Below are positions 1-8,032 of a stretch of 64,000 nucleotides of DNA, piece by piece; within the stretch, counting starts at the first letter, position 1, and each line of letters opens with the position of its first letter. The notes below the pieces were generated by a model. That model was given only the letters and a program-made list of their open reading frames with translations, searched no databases and was not told the origin of the DNA. Source of the DNA: G965215055 sp965215055. GTDB taxonomy: Bacteria; Pseudomonadota; Gammaproteobacteria; UBA4575. Position numbers and translations under genes: made by a program. The stretch covers positions 930,001 to 994,000 of the forward strand of contig OZ244046.1 in NCBI GenBank assembly GCA_965215055.1, given 5' to 3'.

Positions 1-62
1 GCACCGGAGACACGCACCTCTCCCCGCAACGGACAACCACCATTAATTAATAATTTCTCCAT
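1..62 (-). CDS. murA: MurA, UDP-N-acetylglucosamine 1-carboxyvinyltransferase (N-terminal fragment, cut by window edge)
   Basis: Only the first 20 codons lie inside the window. Reading leftwards from ATG at 62 gives MEKLLINGGCPLRGEV and then RVSG, the conserved opening of MurA, the cytoplasmic enzyme that transfers enolpyruvate to UDP-GlcNAc in the first committed step of peptidoglycan synthesis. The catalytic domain is outside the window. It follows mlaC in the same direction after 127 bp, as in the usual mla-murA neighbourhood, but the genes normally between them (mlaB and ibaG) are absent. The call rests on a short match, but that match and the context are characteristic. Confidence 0.85.
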   Translation of the reverse strand, partial: MEKLLINGGCPLRGEVRVSG

Positions 63-189
63 AGTGGGAAAGTTATTTATGAGTTAGAGCGAGTAACAAT
101 TACCAGAAACCTTGACGAAGCAAACAACTTCTTATCAGCTGACCAAAATACTGTAATGCAGATGAGCTTGACTAAATTCGGCAAGCCTT

Positions 190-876
190 TTAATCACTAT
201 TAATTTTCGAGCCTTTTTGAAAGCTGTCTGTTGCATCAGATACACCACTATTTGCAAGGCGTTCAATGAGTGCGCTTAGCGAAGTCTCCTTGATCTCTTG
301 ATTAAAGCTACTACGAAAATTTTTCGCGAGGCTCAAGCCATCTACTTTCAAATCAAGTACCTTCCACCCATTCTGCTCATTGTTCCTGAAAACGTAAGCC
401 ACCTGTAAAGGTGCCTTACCAGAACCTATGTCAAGCTCTGTTTGAACTGTGTGATATTTATCTTCCTGCATACCATGAGAGGGCAATACTTTGATTTTGG
501 CACTACCATGATCCACTAATGACTTCGCATAAGTGCGAATCAACATGTCTTTAAATTCCGAAATAAAATTTATACGCTGTTCCTCACTGGCTTGCTTCCA
601 ATACCTACCCAAAACCAATTTACTTATCGAAGTTAAATCGAGGATAGGCACCACGATTTCATTGATCAGCATACTAACTTGCTCAGGATTCTCCTTGAAA
701 TGCTCCTTGTTTTCATTGAGTGTTTTAAGCACTTGTGTGGAAGTCTCCGTAATGATCTGTTCAGGTAAACGCTGATCAACAGCAGCGGCCTGATCAGCAG
801 TGAAAATCATTAGTAACAAGACTACAGCGGTACAGGGCCTAACGACAGTACGAGAAAGACGCATAAAATTGATCAC
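190..876 (-). CDS. mlaC: MlaC, periplasmic phospholipid-binding protein of the Mla pathway
   Basis: The 228-residue product has an N-terminal signal peptide (hydrophobic run about residues 14-32 ending near AAAVDQ) and then the MlaC/Ttg2D fold, with typical stretches LVLGRYWKQASEEQ and GWKVLDLKVDGLSL. MlaC shuttles phospholipids between the outer-membrane MlaA complex and the inner-membrane MlaFEDB transporter. The start is GTG at 876, with an AAGGAAGAAG ribosome-binding site about 7 bases upstream; ATG at 864 is the alternative. The oddity is context: mlaF, mlaE, mlaD and mlaB are not adjacent, and the divergent gene yrbG begins only 505 bp away. MlaC is therefore either served by a transporter encoded elsewhere or is a leftover of operon loss. 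Confidence 0.9.
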   Translation of the reverse strand: MINFMRLSRTVVRPCTAVVLLLMIFTADQAAAVDQRLPEQIITETSTQVLKTLNENKEHFKENPEQVSMLINEIVVPILDLTSISKLVLGRYWKQASEEQRINFISEFKDMLIRTYAKSLVDHGSAKIKVLPSHGMQEDKYHTVQTELDIGSGKAPLQVAYVFRNNEQNGWKVLDLKVDGLSLAKNFRSSFNQEIKETSLSALIERLANSGVSDATDSFQKGSKINSD

Positions 877-1029
877 GATTAACTTCTTCCTTTATTAAAA
901 ATTAATTTTTGGATGCGGCAGGTAAGTAGTTTTCAAAGATCACCTTCGATGCTAATTGACGGTGATTTTTCCAGTTGTACTCCCCGACAAGCGCAAACCA
1001 AGTAAATTTTATTGTACACCTTATCTTCA

Positions 1030-1130
1030 AGGCATCATCTTTAACTCCCAGCCGTGGCACAAAAAGACTCCACACGCCCCCTCCAAAACACAATTTGCCG
1101 GTTTCGTTGGTGCCATAAATGCCATAATTC
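1030..1130 (-). pseudogene. Possible decayed 3' end of mlaD
   Basis: Between mlaC and yrbG the minus strand has no convincing gene. One short frame reads TKPANCVLEGACGVFL, close to the conserved C-terminal TKxAxVLExxxGxFL stretch of MlaD, with one extra residue. The position just upstream of mlaC in the same direction is exactly where mlaD would end. I see no clear remnant of mlaE or mlaF in the rest of 1130-1381. The match is short and could be chance. Confidence 0.3.
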
Positions 1131-1381
1131 GACTAGTGCAAATATGCAAGCTGATACCGTTTAAATATCTCGTGAGAACATCGTGTAGAATGTAACGCTC
1201 GACTTCGTACAACCAGTTCCGTCATTAATCATCATCCGAACAAAGTTTAAGAATACTCTACAATTACAGCATTTGGTTCCGGTAAGCGTTATATTCGTTT
1301 GCAAAATATATAACGACGCTTCATTTTATCAGGCGCCATTTTTTCAGTATCAACCACAGCCTCCCTCAGCACCAGTTACAT

Positions 1382-2332
1382 ATGTATTTGTTCATTATTG
1401 CTTTGGTTGCAGGGTTTTTACTCCTGATGTGGAGTGCCGACAGATTTACAGATTATGCACTTTGCCTAGGTCAACATTTGCATTTTTCAAAGTTCGTGAT
1501 CGGGTTCGTCATACTCGGGTTTGGTACATCTGCTCCGGAACTGCTAGTTTCCGGATTATCCGCTTGGCAAGGGAACCCCGGCTTGGCGATTGGCAACGCC
1601 TTGGGATCCAATACTACGAATATTCTACTTATCCTGGGTGTAACTCTATGCATTGCACCGCTGTATGCAGACAGAAGCATTTTAAGCAGAGATTTCCTGC
1701 TACTAATTGCAGCGATTGTATTATTAACCTTACTGATTCTGGACCAGAAACTGCAACAATCGGACGGCGTCATTTTAATACTGGCCTTGGGATTTACTCT
1801 ATACCTGCTGACACGTTTCGAACTGAAAGGGCGAACGAAGGAACAACCTCCTCAAAGTTCCATTCACAAAAGCCTTACAATTTTACTGATAGGTTTATCT
1901 ATCAGCTTAACTGTTTTATTACTCAGCTCTAAGCTAGTCGTATGGGCCGCGGTTTCAATCGCGGAACACCTGGACGTTAGAGACTTGGTTATCGGTTTAA
2001 CGATTGTTGCCTTAGGTACCAGCTTGCCGGAACTGGCTACGTGTATTACAAGTGCCATAAAAAAGCACAGCGAACTGGCCTTGGGAAACATTATTGGTTC
2101 CAATATTTTCAATACATTGGGGGTTAGTGGCACAGCAAGTGTAATTGCGGCATATTCAATTCCACAGCAAGTCTACATGCGTGATATCCCCATTATGGTC
2201 ATCGCAACTTTGGTACTATTTCTGCTGATTTGGATTTTTTCAAGAACAAAAAAAATCCCTCGCAGCCTTGGAATTTTGTTTATTGCGGCTTATTTGGCCT
2301 ACATATTTTTCATTTACCAGCAAACCTTGTAA
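1382..2332 (+). CDS. yrbG: YrbG-type calcium/cation antiporter (CaCA family)
   Basis: This 316-residue integral membrane protein has about ten hydrophobic segments and the two inverted alpha-repeats of CaCA exchangers: GFGTSAPELLVS near residue 43 with GNALGSNTTNILL, and ALGTSLPELATCITS near 211 with GNIIGSNIFNTL. The Glu residues in the GTSxPE motifs form the cation site. The family exchanges Na+ or H+ for Ca2+ across the inner membrane, although the E. coli member has no firm physiological role. It heads the conserved yrbG-kds-lpt-rpoN order. kdsD, usually next, is missing here: kdsC starts 30 bp downstream. Its promoter must lie in the spacer shared with mlaC. Confidence 0.93.
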   Translation: MYLFIIALVAGFLLLMWSADRFTDYALCLGQHLHFSKFVIGFVILGFGTSAPELLVSGLSAWQGNPGLAIGNALGSNTTNILLILGVTLCIAPLYADRSILSRDFLLLIAAIVLLTLLILDQKLQQSDGVILILALGFTLYLLTRFELKGRTKEQPPQSSIHKSLTILLIGLSISLTVLLLSSKLVVWAAVSIAEHLDVRDLVIGLTIVALGTSLPELATCITSAIKKHSELALGNIIGSNIFNTLGVSGTASVIAAYSIPQQVYMRDIPIMVIATLVLFLLIWIFSRTKKIPRSLGILFIAAYLAYIFFIYQQTL

Positions 2333-2362
2333 TCAGGTCAGTATTTTACGCCTCTATCCCGT

Positions 2363-2896
2363 ATGAATATTCCAAACGATATATCCGAACGCGCTAAAGA
2401 AATACGCTTGGCCCTGTTTGATGCTGATGGCGTACTTACTGACGGCAATTTGTACATAGACCCAAGAGGCGCCGAGTTGAAAGTATTCAATACACAAGAT
2501 GGACACGGCATTCGCATGCTGCTATACCATGGCATCGAAGTAGGTGTAATAACGGGACGCAATTCTGAAGCACTTGAATGCCGCATGCGAGACCTGCAAG
2601 TAAAGCATGTATACCAAGGTTGTAGAGATAAATTTAATACATTCCAAAAACTGCTATCTAAACTGAACCTGCACGAGCATCAAGCTGCATTTGCGGGAGA
2701 TGATATTGTTGATCTGCAAATCATGTCGCGCTGTGGTTTAGCTATAGCAGTCGCCAATGCACATGCCTTTGTTAAACGACATGCGCATTGGGAAACATCA
2801 GCAAAAGGCGGGCATGGCGCAGTAAGAGAAGTATGCGATCTCTTGCTTGATGCACAAGGTCTGCTGGACAAAGCTCTGTCATACCACTTGCGCTAG
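2363..2896 (+). CDS. kdsC: KdsC, 3-deoxy-D-manno-octulosonate 8-phosphate phosphatase
   Basis: The 177-residue HAD-superfamily enzyme releases Kdo from Kdo-8-phosphate during lipopolysaccharide inner-core synthesis. The nucleophile motif is FDADGVLTDG with Asp20 and Asp22, and the metal-binding GDDIVDL motif lies near residue 112. Its size is that of the capless KdsC family. It starts 30 bp after yrbG and is followed 13 bp later by lptC, so these genes are probably co-transcribed. The partner isomerase gene kdsD, which normally precedes it, is absent from this locus and must be elsewhere or replaced. Confidence 0.94.
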   Translation: MNIPNDISERAKEIRLALFDADGVLTDGNLYIDPRGAELKVFNTQDGHGIRMLLYHGIEVGVITGRNSEALECRMRDLQVKHVYQGCRDKFNTFQKLLSKLNLHEHQAAFAGDDIVDLQIMSRCGLAIAVANAHAFVKRHAHWETSAKGGHGAVREVCDLLLDAQGLLDKALSYHLR

Positions 2897-2909
2897 GGCT
2901 ACTTGGAAG

Positions 2910-3485
2910 ATGTCACTTAGACTAGTTTGGATATGCTGCTTAATTGTTGCAGGCGCGGCGGCGGCATTATGGTTTCTGAATCAGTACGCCACTCACACAG
3001 AAATCGCAGCCGCAACAACACCTAGTGTCCCTTCTAATATTCCTTCGACAAAATTTAGCAATATCAAAATGATCATTAACTCTTCACAAGGCACACCGCA
3101 GTACAAGCTTTCTTCACCTGAGTATTGGCTGTACCATGAGGGACAGCGCGCTGAGCTTACGCTTCCCGATATTACTATCTACTCTGATAATGGCAGCAAG
3201 GTACATGCCACAGCCTTAAAAGGACAAACCCATGATGACAACAATGTAATTATCCTGATTGACGATGTAAAAATTAACCAGCCAACGTCCGAAAATAACC
3301 CATATTTTTCAAAAATAATAACGGACAGGCTGACAGTGTTTCCTGAAAGTCAACGCGCTACAACTGACTCAGCCGTAACGGCCATACGCAAGTCCCACAT
3401 AGTAAAAGCATCCGGAATGACATTAGACTTAAACACACAGGTTCTCCATTTACACGGCGATGTAGAAGGGCACTATGAGCCATAA
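2910..3485 (+). CDS. lptC: LptC, LPS transport periplasmic bridge component
   Basis: The 191-residue protein has one N-terminal membrane anchor (about residues 5-24) and a beta-rich periplasmic domain of the LptC family. It receives lipopolysaccharide from LptB2FG and passes it to LptA. I place the start at ATG 2910 because it puts the anchor at the extreme N-terminus; an upstream in-frame ATG at 2847 would overlap kdsC by 50 bases and add a non-hydrophobic stretch. A GGAAG lies immediately before the ATG, which is unusually close for a ribosome-binding site. The 3' end overlaps lptA by 11 bases, suggesting translational coupling. Confidence 0.9.
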   Translation: MSLRLVWICCLIVAGAAAALWFLNQYATHTEIAAATTPSVPSNIPSTKFSNIKMIINSSQGTPQYKLSSPEYWLYHEGQRAELTLPDITIYSDNGSKVHATALKGQTHDDNNVIILIDDVKINQPTSENNPYFSKIITDRLTVFPESQRATTDSAVTAIRKSHIVKASGMTLDLNTQVLHLHGDVEGHYEP

Positions 3486-3987
3486 GCACCTGCCATTAAT
3501 ACTATTCCTGATATTTATTGCTTTACATGGCAATTCGGTGACGGCGAGTTCGGATGACTCAAACAAACCAATTGATATCAAGGCAGACTCCGCTGAAATA
3601 AACGACGCTACTGGAATCAGTGTATATAGAGGCGATGTAAAAATCACGCAAGGCAGCAGGTTACTTACCGGTGAGAAAGTGGTAATCGAGATCGCTGACC
3701 AGAAAGCTAAAAAAGTTACTGCTGAGGGGAATCCCAGTACTTATAGACAAACTACTGACGATGGAAAAACCACATATGCCGAAGCAGGAAAAATAATTTA
3801 CAGCCTTGACATCAATAAAATCGTACTGATGAATAATGCCAAGCTGACTGAAGACGACAGTACGCTATCAGGTGATCGCATCGTCTTTTATACCGATAAA
3901 GAAACCATTAGTGCTGGAAGCACTAATGAAAATAATCGAGTACACATTTCTATTCCCCAGAAAAAAACAAATAAAAAAGAAAATTGA
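3475..3987 (+). CDS. lptA: LptA, periplasmic LPS transport bridge protein
   Basis: The 170-residue protein has a clear signal peptide (hydrophobic run about residues 5-24, cleavage near TAS) and an OstA/LptA beta-jellyroll domain, with stretches such as IDIKADSAEIND and TQGSRLLTGEKVVIE typical of the family. LptA forms the oligomeric bridge carrying lipopolysaccharide across the periplasm. The start overlaps the end of lptC, and lptB follows after 24 bp. The C-terminus is lysine-rich, as is common in this family. Confidence 0.92.
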   Translation: MSHKHLPLILFLIFIALHGNSVTASSDDSNKPIDIKADSAEINDATGISVYRGDVKITQGSRLLTGEKVVIEIADQKAKKVTAEGNPSTYRQTTDDGKTTYAEAGKIIYSLDINKIVLMNNAKLTEDDSTLSGDRIVFYTDKETISAGSTNENNRVHISIPQKKTNKKEN

Positions 3988-4011
3988 TAAAAACTTCACG
4001 TGTAGCGAATC

Positions 4012-4767
4012 GTGCTTAACAGAGGCCACACACATACATTACGCGTAGAAAATCTATGCAAACGATACAAAGCCCGAGCCGTAGTAGACAGCGTCAGCCT
4101 GAATACCAGCTCTGGTGAAGTCGTAGGTTTACTGGGCCCCAATGGTGCAGGAAAGACCACGTGTTTCTATATGATTGTAGGCCTACTTCGCTGCAACGAA
4201 GGAAAAATAACCTTGGATGGCCTGGATATCACACGCATGCCGATGCATATGCGGGCGAAGCAAGGTATAGGTTACCTGCCGCAAGAAGCATCTATCTTTC
4301 GCGGCCTCACCGTTGAACAAAATATATTAGTAAGCCTGGAAGCCAGGAGCGACCTGAAAAAGCACCAGCGCAAGCTAAAGTGCAATGCCTTACTTGATGA
4401 TTTGCAGATAGCGCATATTCGTGATCATAAAGGGATCAGCCTATCCGGTGGAGAAAGGCGGCGTACAGAAATTGCCCGAGCACTTGCCATGCAGCCGAAA
4501 TTCATCTTACTCGACGAACCCTTTGCAGGTGTAGACCCAATCTCGGTAAAAGACATTCAGCAAATATTCAACCACCTGCGTGATCAAGGTATCGGGCTAC
4601 TTATTACAGACCACAACGTCCGTGAGACGTTGGAAATATGTAGTCGTGCATATATTCTCAATGAAGGCCAGATGCTTGCAGAAGGGACACCCTCCAGTAT
4701 TTTAAACGATCAACGAGTGCGTGACGCCTACTTGGGAAGCAGCTTTTCTCTTAACCGCCTCCCTTAA
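4012..4767 (+). CDS. lptB: LptB, LPS export ABC transporter ATPase
   Basis: The 251-residue ATPase powers LPS extraction from the inner membrane with LptF, LptG and LptC. Visible motifs are Walker [10 protein letters not shown] (residues 42-50), the Q-loop region YLPQEASIF, signature [16 protein letters not shown], Walker [14 protein letters not shown] and the H-loop ITDHNVRE. The start is GTG at 4012, which gives about ten more N-terminal residues than many homologues. lptF and lptG are not in this cluster, which is normal. rpoN follows after 128 bp. Confidence 0.95.
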   Translation: MLNRGHTHTLRVENLCKRYKARAVVDSVSLNTSSGEVVGLLGPNGAGKTTCFYMIVGLLRCNEGKITLDGLDITRMPMHMRAKQGIGYLPQEASIFRGLTVEQNILVSLEARSDLKKHQRKLKCNALLDDLQIAHIRDHKGISLSGGERRRTEIARALAMQPKFILLDEPFAGVDPISVKDIQQIFNHLRDQGIGLLITDHNVRETLEICSRAYILNEGQMLAEGTPSSILNDQRVRDAYLGSSFSLNRLP

Positions 4768-4895
4768 AACTGGTTGAATATACGCCGCCAATCAACCAGC
4801 CAGTCGCACTATATAACCACCGTGGGTTAAAACATTATCATTCTGATATAACCCTCGCACCTAATAGTGCAGCAATTTCATGCCATAATTCAGAT

Positions 4896-6350
4896 ATGCT
4901 GTTAAAGCCCACGTTACAAGTTCGCCTAGGTCAGCAATTGGCCATGACGCCCCAATTGCAGCAGGCCATTCGTTTGTTACAGCTATCATCCTTAGAACTC
5001 AAAATCGAGATCCAGGAGGCATTCGAATCTAATCCCATGCTGGAAACTGATGAAAATCAAGAACCGGAAAACCAAGCCATGGAACTCCAGCAAGCAAAAG
5101 ATGACGAATATCCTCAGGAAATTGAAAGTAATGGGACGCTACCCGACGATTTACCAGTAGACGTCCAGTGGGATGATATCTACGAGCCGAGTTATTCGCC
5201 ATCATCAAGTCGTAAAAACGAGAGCTACTCCAGCTACTTGGAAAATCAAGGGAGTACAGAACAGGGCTCTCTGGAACAACATCTTTTATGGCAATTGGAA
5301 CTGAGCTCATTGTCCGAACAGGACCGCATGATAGCAGTTGCCTTGATAAATGCCCTGGACGAGTCGGGTTACCTGAAGGAGACGCTTGAAAGTATCCAGC
5401 AGAACTTAAACAAGGACTATGCAATTGAGTTGGGTGAGATTGAAGCCGTGCTTAAATTCGTGCAACGTTTTGACCCGGTTGGTTCCGGGGCACGATGCCT
5501 GCAAGAATGCCTGGAAATTCAACTTCAGCAAATGGCCAGTGACACGCCGTTTCTATCCACGGCACACCTGCTCGTAACAAGGCATTTGGACATTGTCGGC
5601 ACTAAAGATTACAAGAAATTAACGAGGCTCACTGGGCTTTCCAACGAAGAGATTGCACATGCTATTGCATTGATTCAATCCTTGCATCCAAAACCAGGGG
5701 ACTTGGTTAGCACTCAAAAACCCGAATATATTGTTCCAGACGTCCATGTACGCAAGCATAAAGACACGTGGAGAGTAAAGCTGAGCCCTGAAAGTGCGCC
5801 CAAGTTACGCATCAATGACGTCTATTCCAAACTGATTAAAAGCTCGGTTGATAGCAGCGCAACTGATTACATGCGCTATCAACTACAGGAAGCACGCTGG
5901 TTCATAAAAAGCCTGGAAAGTCGTAACGAAACTCTGTTACGGGTTGCAACCTCCATTGTCAGACATCAAAAAAACTTCCTTGAATATGGTGACGAGGCAA
6001 TGCAGCCCCTGGTGCTGAGAGACATTGCCGAAGAACTCAATATGCACGAATCTACGATTTCCAGGGCAACAGCCAACAAATACATGGATTGTCCGCGAGG
6101 TACCCTCGAATTCAAGTACTTTTTCTCCAGCCATGTACGTACAAATGATGGAGGAACATGTTCCGCCACGGCAATCAAGGCCATGATTAAAAATTTAATT
6201 AAAAAAGAAAATCACGCCAAGCCCTTAAGCGACAACAAAATTGCTGCAGTGCTCGAACAAAAAGGGATCAGCATCGCGCGCCGCACGGTTACCAAATACC
6301 GTGAATCCATGACCATTCTACCCTCTAATGAAAGAAAGCAATTTGCTTAA
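4896..6350 (+). CDS. rpoN: RpoN, RNA polymerase sigma-54 factor
   Basis: The 484-residue sigma factor shows the three RpoN regions: a glutamine- and leucine-rich activator-interacting N-terminus (about 1-50, with LAMTPQLQQAIRLLQLSSLE), an acidic linker (about 50-115), and the core-binding and DNA-binding domains ending in the RpoN box ARRTVTKYRE (461-470) that contacts the -24 element. It directs transcription from -24/-12 promoters that need an ATP-driven activator. It lies between lptB and hpf in the conserved order. I found no convincing -24/-12 site upstream of a window gene by eye. Confidence 0.97.
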   Translation: MLLKPTLQVRLGQQLAMTPQLQQAIRLLQLSSLELKIEIQEAFESNPMLETDENQEPENQAMELQQAKDDEYPQEIESNGTLPDDLPVDVQWDDIYEPSYSPSSSRKNESYSSYLENQGSTEQGSLEQHLLWQLELSSLSEQDRMIAVALINALDESGYLKETLESIQQNLNKDYAIELGEIEAVLKFVQRFDPVGSGARCLQECLEIQLQQMASDTPFLSTAHLLVTRHLDIVGTKDYKKLTRLTGLSNEEIAHAIALIQSLHPKPGDLVSTQKPEYIVPDVHVRKHKDTWRVKLSPESAPKLRINDVYSKLIKSSVDSSATDYMRYQLQEARWFIKSLESRNETLLRVATSIVRHQKNFLEYGDEAMQPLVLRDIAEELNMHESTISRATANKYMDCPRGTLEFKYFFSSHVRTNDGGTCSATAIKAMIKNLIKKENHAKPLSDNKIAAVLEQKGISIARRTVTKYRESMTILPSNERKQFA

Positions 6351-6410
6351 AGAGTGTTAATCTCATTGTAGCTATGATTTACTATTATCCTCTACTGGAA
6401 AGGAATAATT

Positions 6411-6731
6411 ATGCAAATAAATATAACCGGTCATCACCTCAAAGTAACCATTGCACTAAAAGACTATATCGAAAAAAAATTCCAGCGACTAACCAGACAT
6501 TTTGATCACGTAATAAACATTCACGTCGTCCTAACCGTAGAAAAAATTATTCATCGAGCAGAAGCATCTCTGCAAGTAAGCGGTAATAAAATATTTGCAG
6601 ACGCAAGCGATAACGGCATGTATGCCGCAGTTGACTCCTTAGTGGACAAATTAGACCGTCAAATAGTAAGACATAAAGAAAAGCTGAAAGATCACCATCA
6701 AAGCGAAGTGAAGCACCACGTAATTCATTAA
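6411..6731 (+). CDS. hpf: Hpf, short-type ribosome hibernation promoting factor
   Basis: The 106-residue protein has the S30AE/YfiA fold (MQINITGHHLKVTIALKDYIEKK opens the typical beta-alpha pattern; the basic helix continues through RQIVRHKEKLKDHH). Short Hpf proteins bind the 30S subunit and promote 100S dimer formation in stationary phase. An AAGGAA ribosome-binding site precedes the ATG. It sits 60 bp after rpoN and 19 bp before ptsN, the standard rpoN-operon position. Confidence 0.94.
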   Translation: MQINITGHHLKVTIALKDYIEKKFQRLTRHFDHVINIHVVLTVEKIIHRAEASLQVSGNKIFADASDNGMYAAVDSLVDKLDRQIVRHKEKLKDHHQSEVKHHVIH

Positions 6732-6750
6732 GCTCTTTACTCCCTTAATC

Positions 6751-7221
6751 ATGCGCCTTAAAGATTACATCTCTGAAAAAGGGATTGTCTTCATCCGCTC
6801 AATCAGCAGTAAGAAAAGAGCATTCGAAGTCTTAAGTGAATCGCTGGCGCAACAACACCCAAGCCTGACCAAAAATAAAATTTTAGATGCACTTTTAGCG
6901 CGCGAGAAACTTGGTAGCACAGCGTTAGGAAAGGGAGTTGCAATTCCCCACTGCAGAATGGCAGGGCTCGAAAAAATCCATGCAGCGATACTCAAACTTG
7001 AAAAAGGCATTGAATTTGAAGCTACTGACGACTTGCCGGTTACACTCCTGTTCTGCATGGCCGTACCTGAAGAGGCGACCGATGACCAACTTCAAACACT
7101 GGCGGACCTGGCAAAACTTTTGGATAACGAGCACGTCCGCCAATCCGTTATGAAATGCGAGGATGCAAAATGCCTACATCAACTGCTCTGCCAAAATCCT
7201 GAATCCCTCACTACTGCGTAA
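6751..7221 (+). CDS. ptsN: PtsN, EIIA-Ntr of the nitrogen phosphotransferase system
   Basis: The 156-residue cytoplasmic protein is a fructose/mannitol-type EIIA domain with the phosphorylated histidine in GVAIPHCRM (His67). EIIA-Ntr takes phosphate from the HPr-like carrier and acts as a regulator of potassium, nitrogen and stress functions rather than in sugar import. It follows hpf directly and is followed by hprK, EIIA-Man, ptsH and ptsI, which together form a regulatory PTS with no sugar permease in the window. Confidence 0.94.
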   Translation: MRLKDYISEKGIVFIRSISSKKRAFEVLSESLAQQHPSLTKNKILDALLAREKLGSTALGKGVAIPHCRMAGLEKIHAAILKLEKGIEFEATDDLPVTLLFCMAVPEEATDDQLQTLADLAKLLDNEHVRQSVMKCEDAKCLHQLLCQNPESLTTA

Positions 7222-7317
7222 CCTGGCATGCTAACTACATTACTGATACATCCACCTCGCTTCCCGACCCATGCTCCTACTCAGTTTAGAGGGCGATAAT
7301 TTTGCTACCGTCCGCCG

Positions 7318-7872
7318 ATGACAACGTCGAACCTGAAAGGCAACAAAAAAACACTGCATGGCGTATTCATGGAAGTCATTGGCGTTGGTGTGCTTATTAG
7401 CGGGCAAAGCGGACTGGGCAAAAGTGAACTGGCTCTGGATTTAGTGAGCCGTGGACATGGGCTTATTGCAGATGATGCACCGGAGTTTGCGCGTACTGCG
7501 CCCGAAACTATCAATGGAACTTGCCCTCAACTGTTACAAAACTTTCTTGAAGTACGTGGACTGGGGGTATTAAATATACGTGAAATGTATGGTGAAAGTG
7601 CTATCAAAACGAACCAGCGCCTGGAACTGATCATTGAACTGCTCCCTCCTGAAATGAACGTCGTAGAAAGTGAAAGGCGCATATGTATACCAGAAAGGAA
7701 AACAAACGTGCTTGAAGTAGGCATCCCGACGATATCGTTAGTGGTTACCCCGAGTAGAAATCTTGCGGTATTGGTGGAGGCTGCCGTACGAGATTACCTG
7801 CTGACCAAAAGTGGCTACAATGCCAGCAAAGACTTCACCGAGCGCCAGAAAAAAGTGATCGATACCGTTTAG
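7318..7872 (+). CDS. hprK: HprK, HPr kinase/phosphorylase, lacking the N-terminal domain
   Basis: The 184-residue product holds the catalytic half of HPr kinase/phosphorylase: the lead-in TLHGVFMEV, P-loop GQSGLGKS (residues 29-36), LIADDAPEF with the acidic catalytic region, and the family signature EVRGLGVLNIREMYG. It phosphorylates HPr on Ser46, and that serine is present in the downstream ptsH product. Full-length gammaproteobacterial HprK is about 310 residues; here roughly the first 120-130 are missing, and the 96 bp before the start have stops in all relevant frames. Alphaproteobacterial HprK is naturally this short, so activity is plausible. No clear ribosome-binding site precedes the ATG. 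Confidence 0.85.
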   Translation: MTTSNLKGNKKTLHGVFMEVIGVGVLISGQSGLGKSELALDLVSRGHGLIADDAPEFARTAPETINGTCPQLLQNFLEVRGLGVLNIREMYGESAIKTNQRLELIIELLPPEMNVVESERRICIPERKTNVLEVGIPTISLVVTPSRNLAVLVEAAVRDYLLTKSGYNASKDFTERQKKVIDTV

Positions 7873-7948
7873 TTGCTTACTCGACAACTCTACCAAGCAT
7901 TGGCTATTCGTTCATAAACCCCGTAGCCGTCCATAACACTCGCTTGGT

Positions 7949-8029
7949 TCACCTGATAAAATATTCAGCCACTTCAGAAAACTCAAACACAAACGCGCCA
8001 TAGTGCGGCATCGAAATCCAAGACTATAA
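7949..8029 (+). pseudogene. C-terminal scar of rapZ
   Basis: The 160 bp between hprK and the EIIA-Man gene should hold rapZ (about 850 bp), an RNase adaptor normally in this position. An open stretch without a start codon ends at 8029 with KIFSHFRKLKHKRAIVRHRN followed by PRL and a stop, matching the RapZ C-terminus, which ends in a helix and VRHREL. A neighbouring frame just upstream reads HNTRLVHLIKYS, resembling the preceding HRSVYLxEKL segment, as if separated by a frameshift. I read this as the remnant of a large internal deletion. The next gene starts four bases after the stop. Confidence 0.5.
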
Positions 8030-8032
8030 AAA

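Noticed and set aside
902..1093. 63-codon minus-strand frame upstream of mlaC
   Set aside because: No family likeness along its length; only an overlapping frame shows the short MlaD-like motif, so I call a scar rather than a gene.
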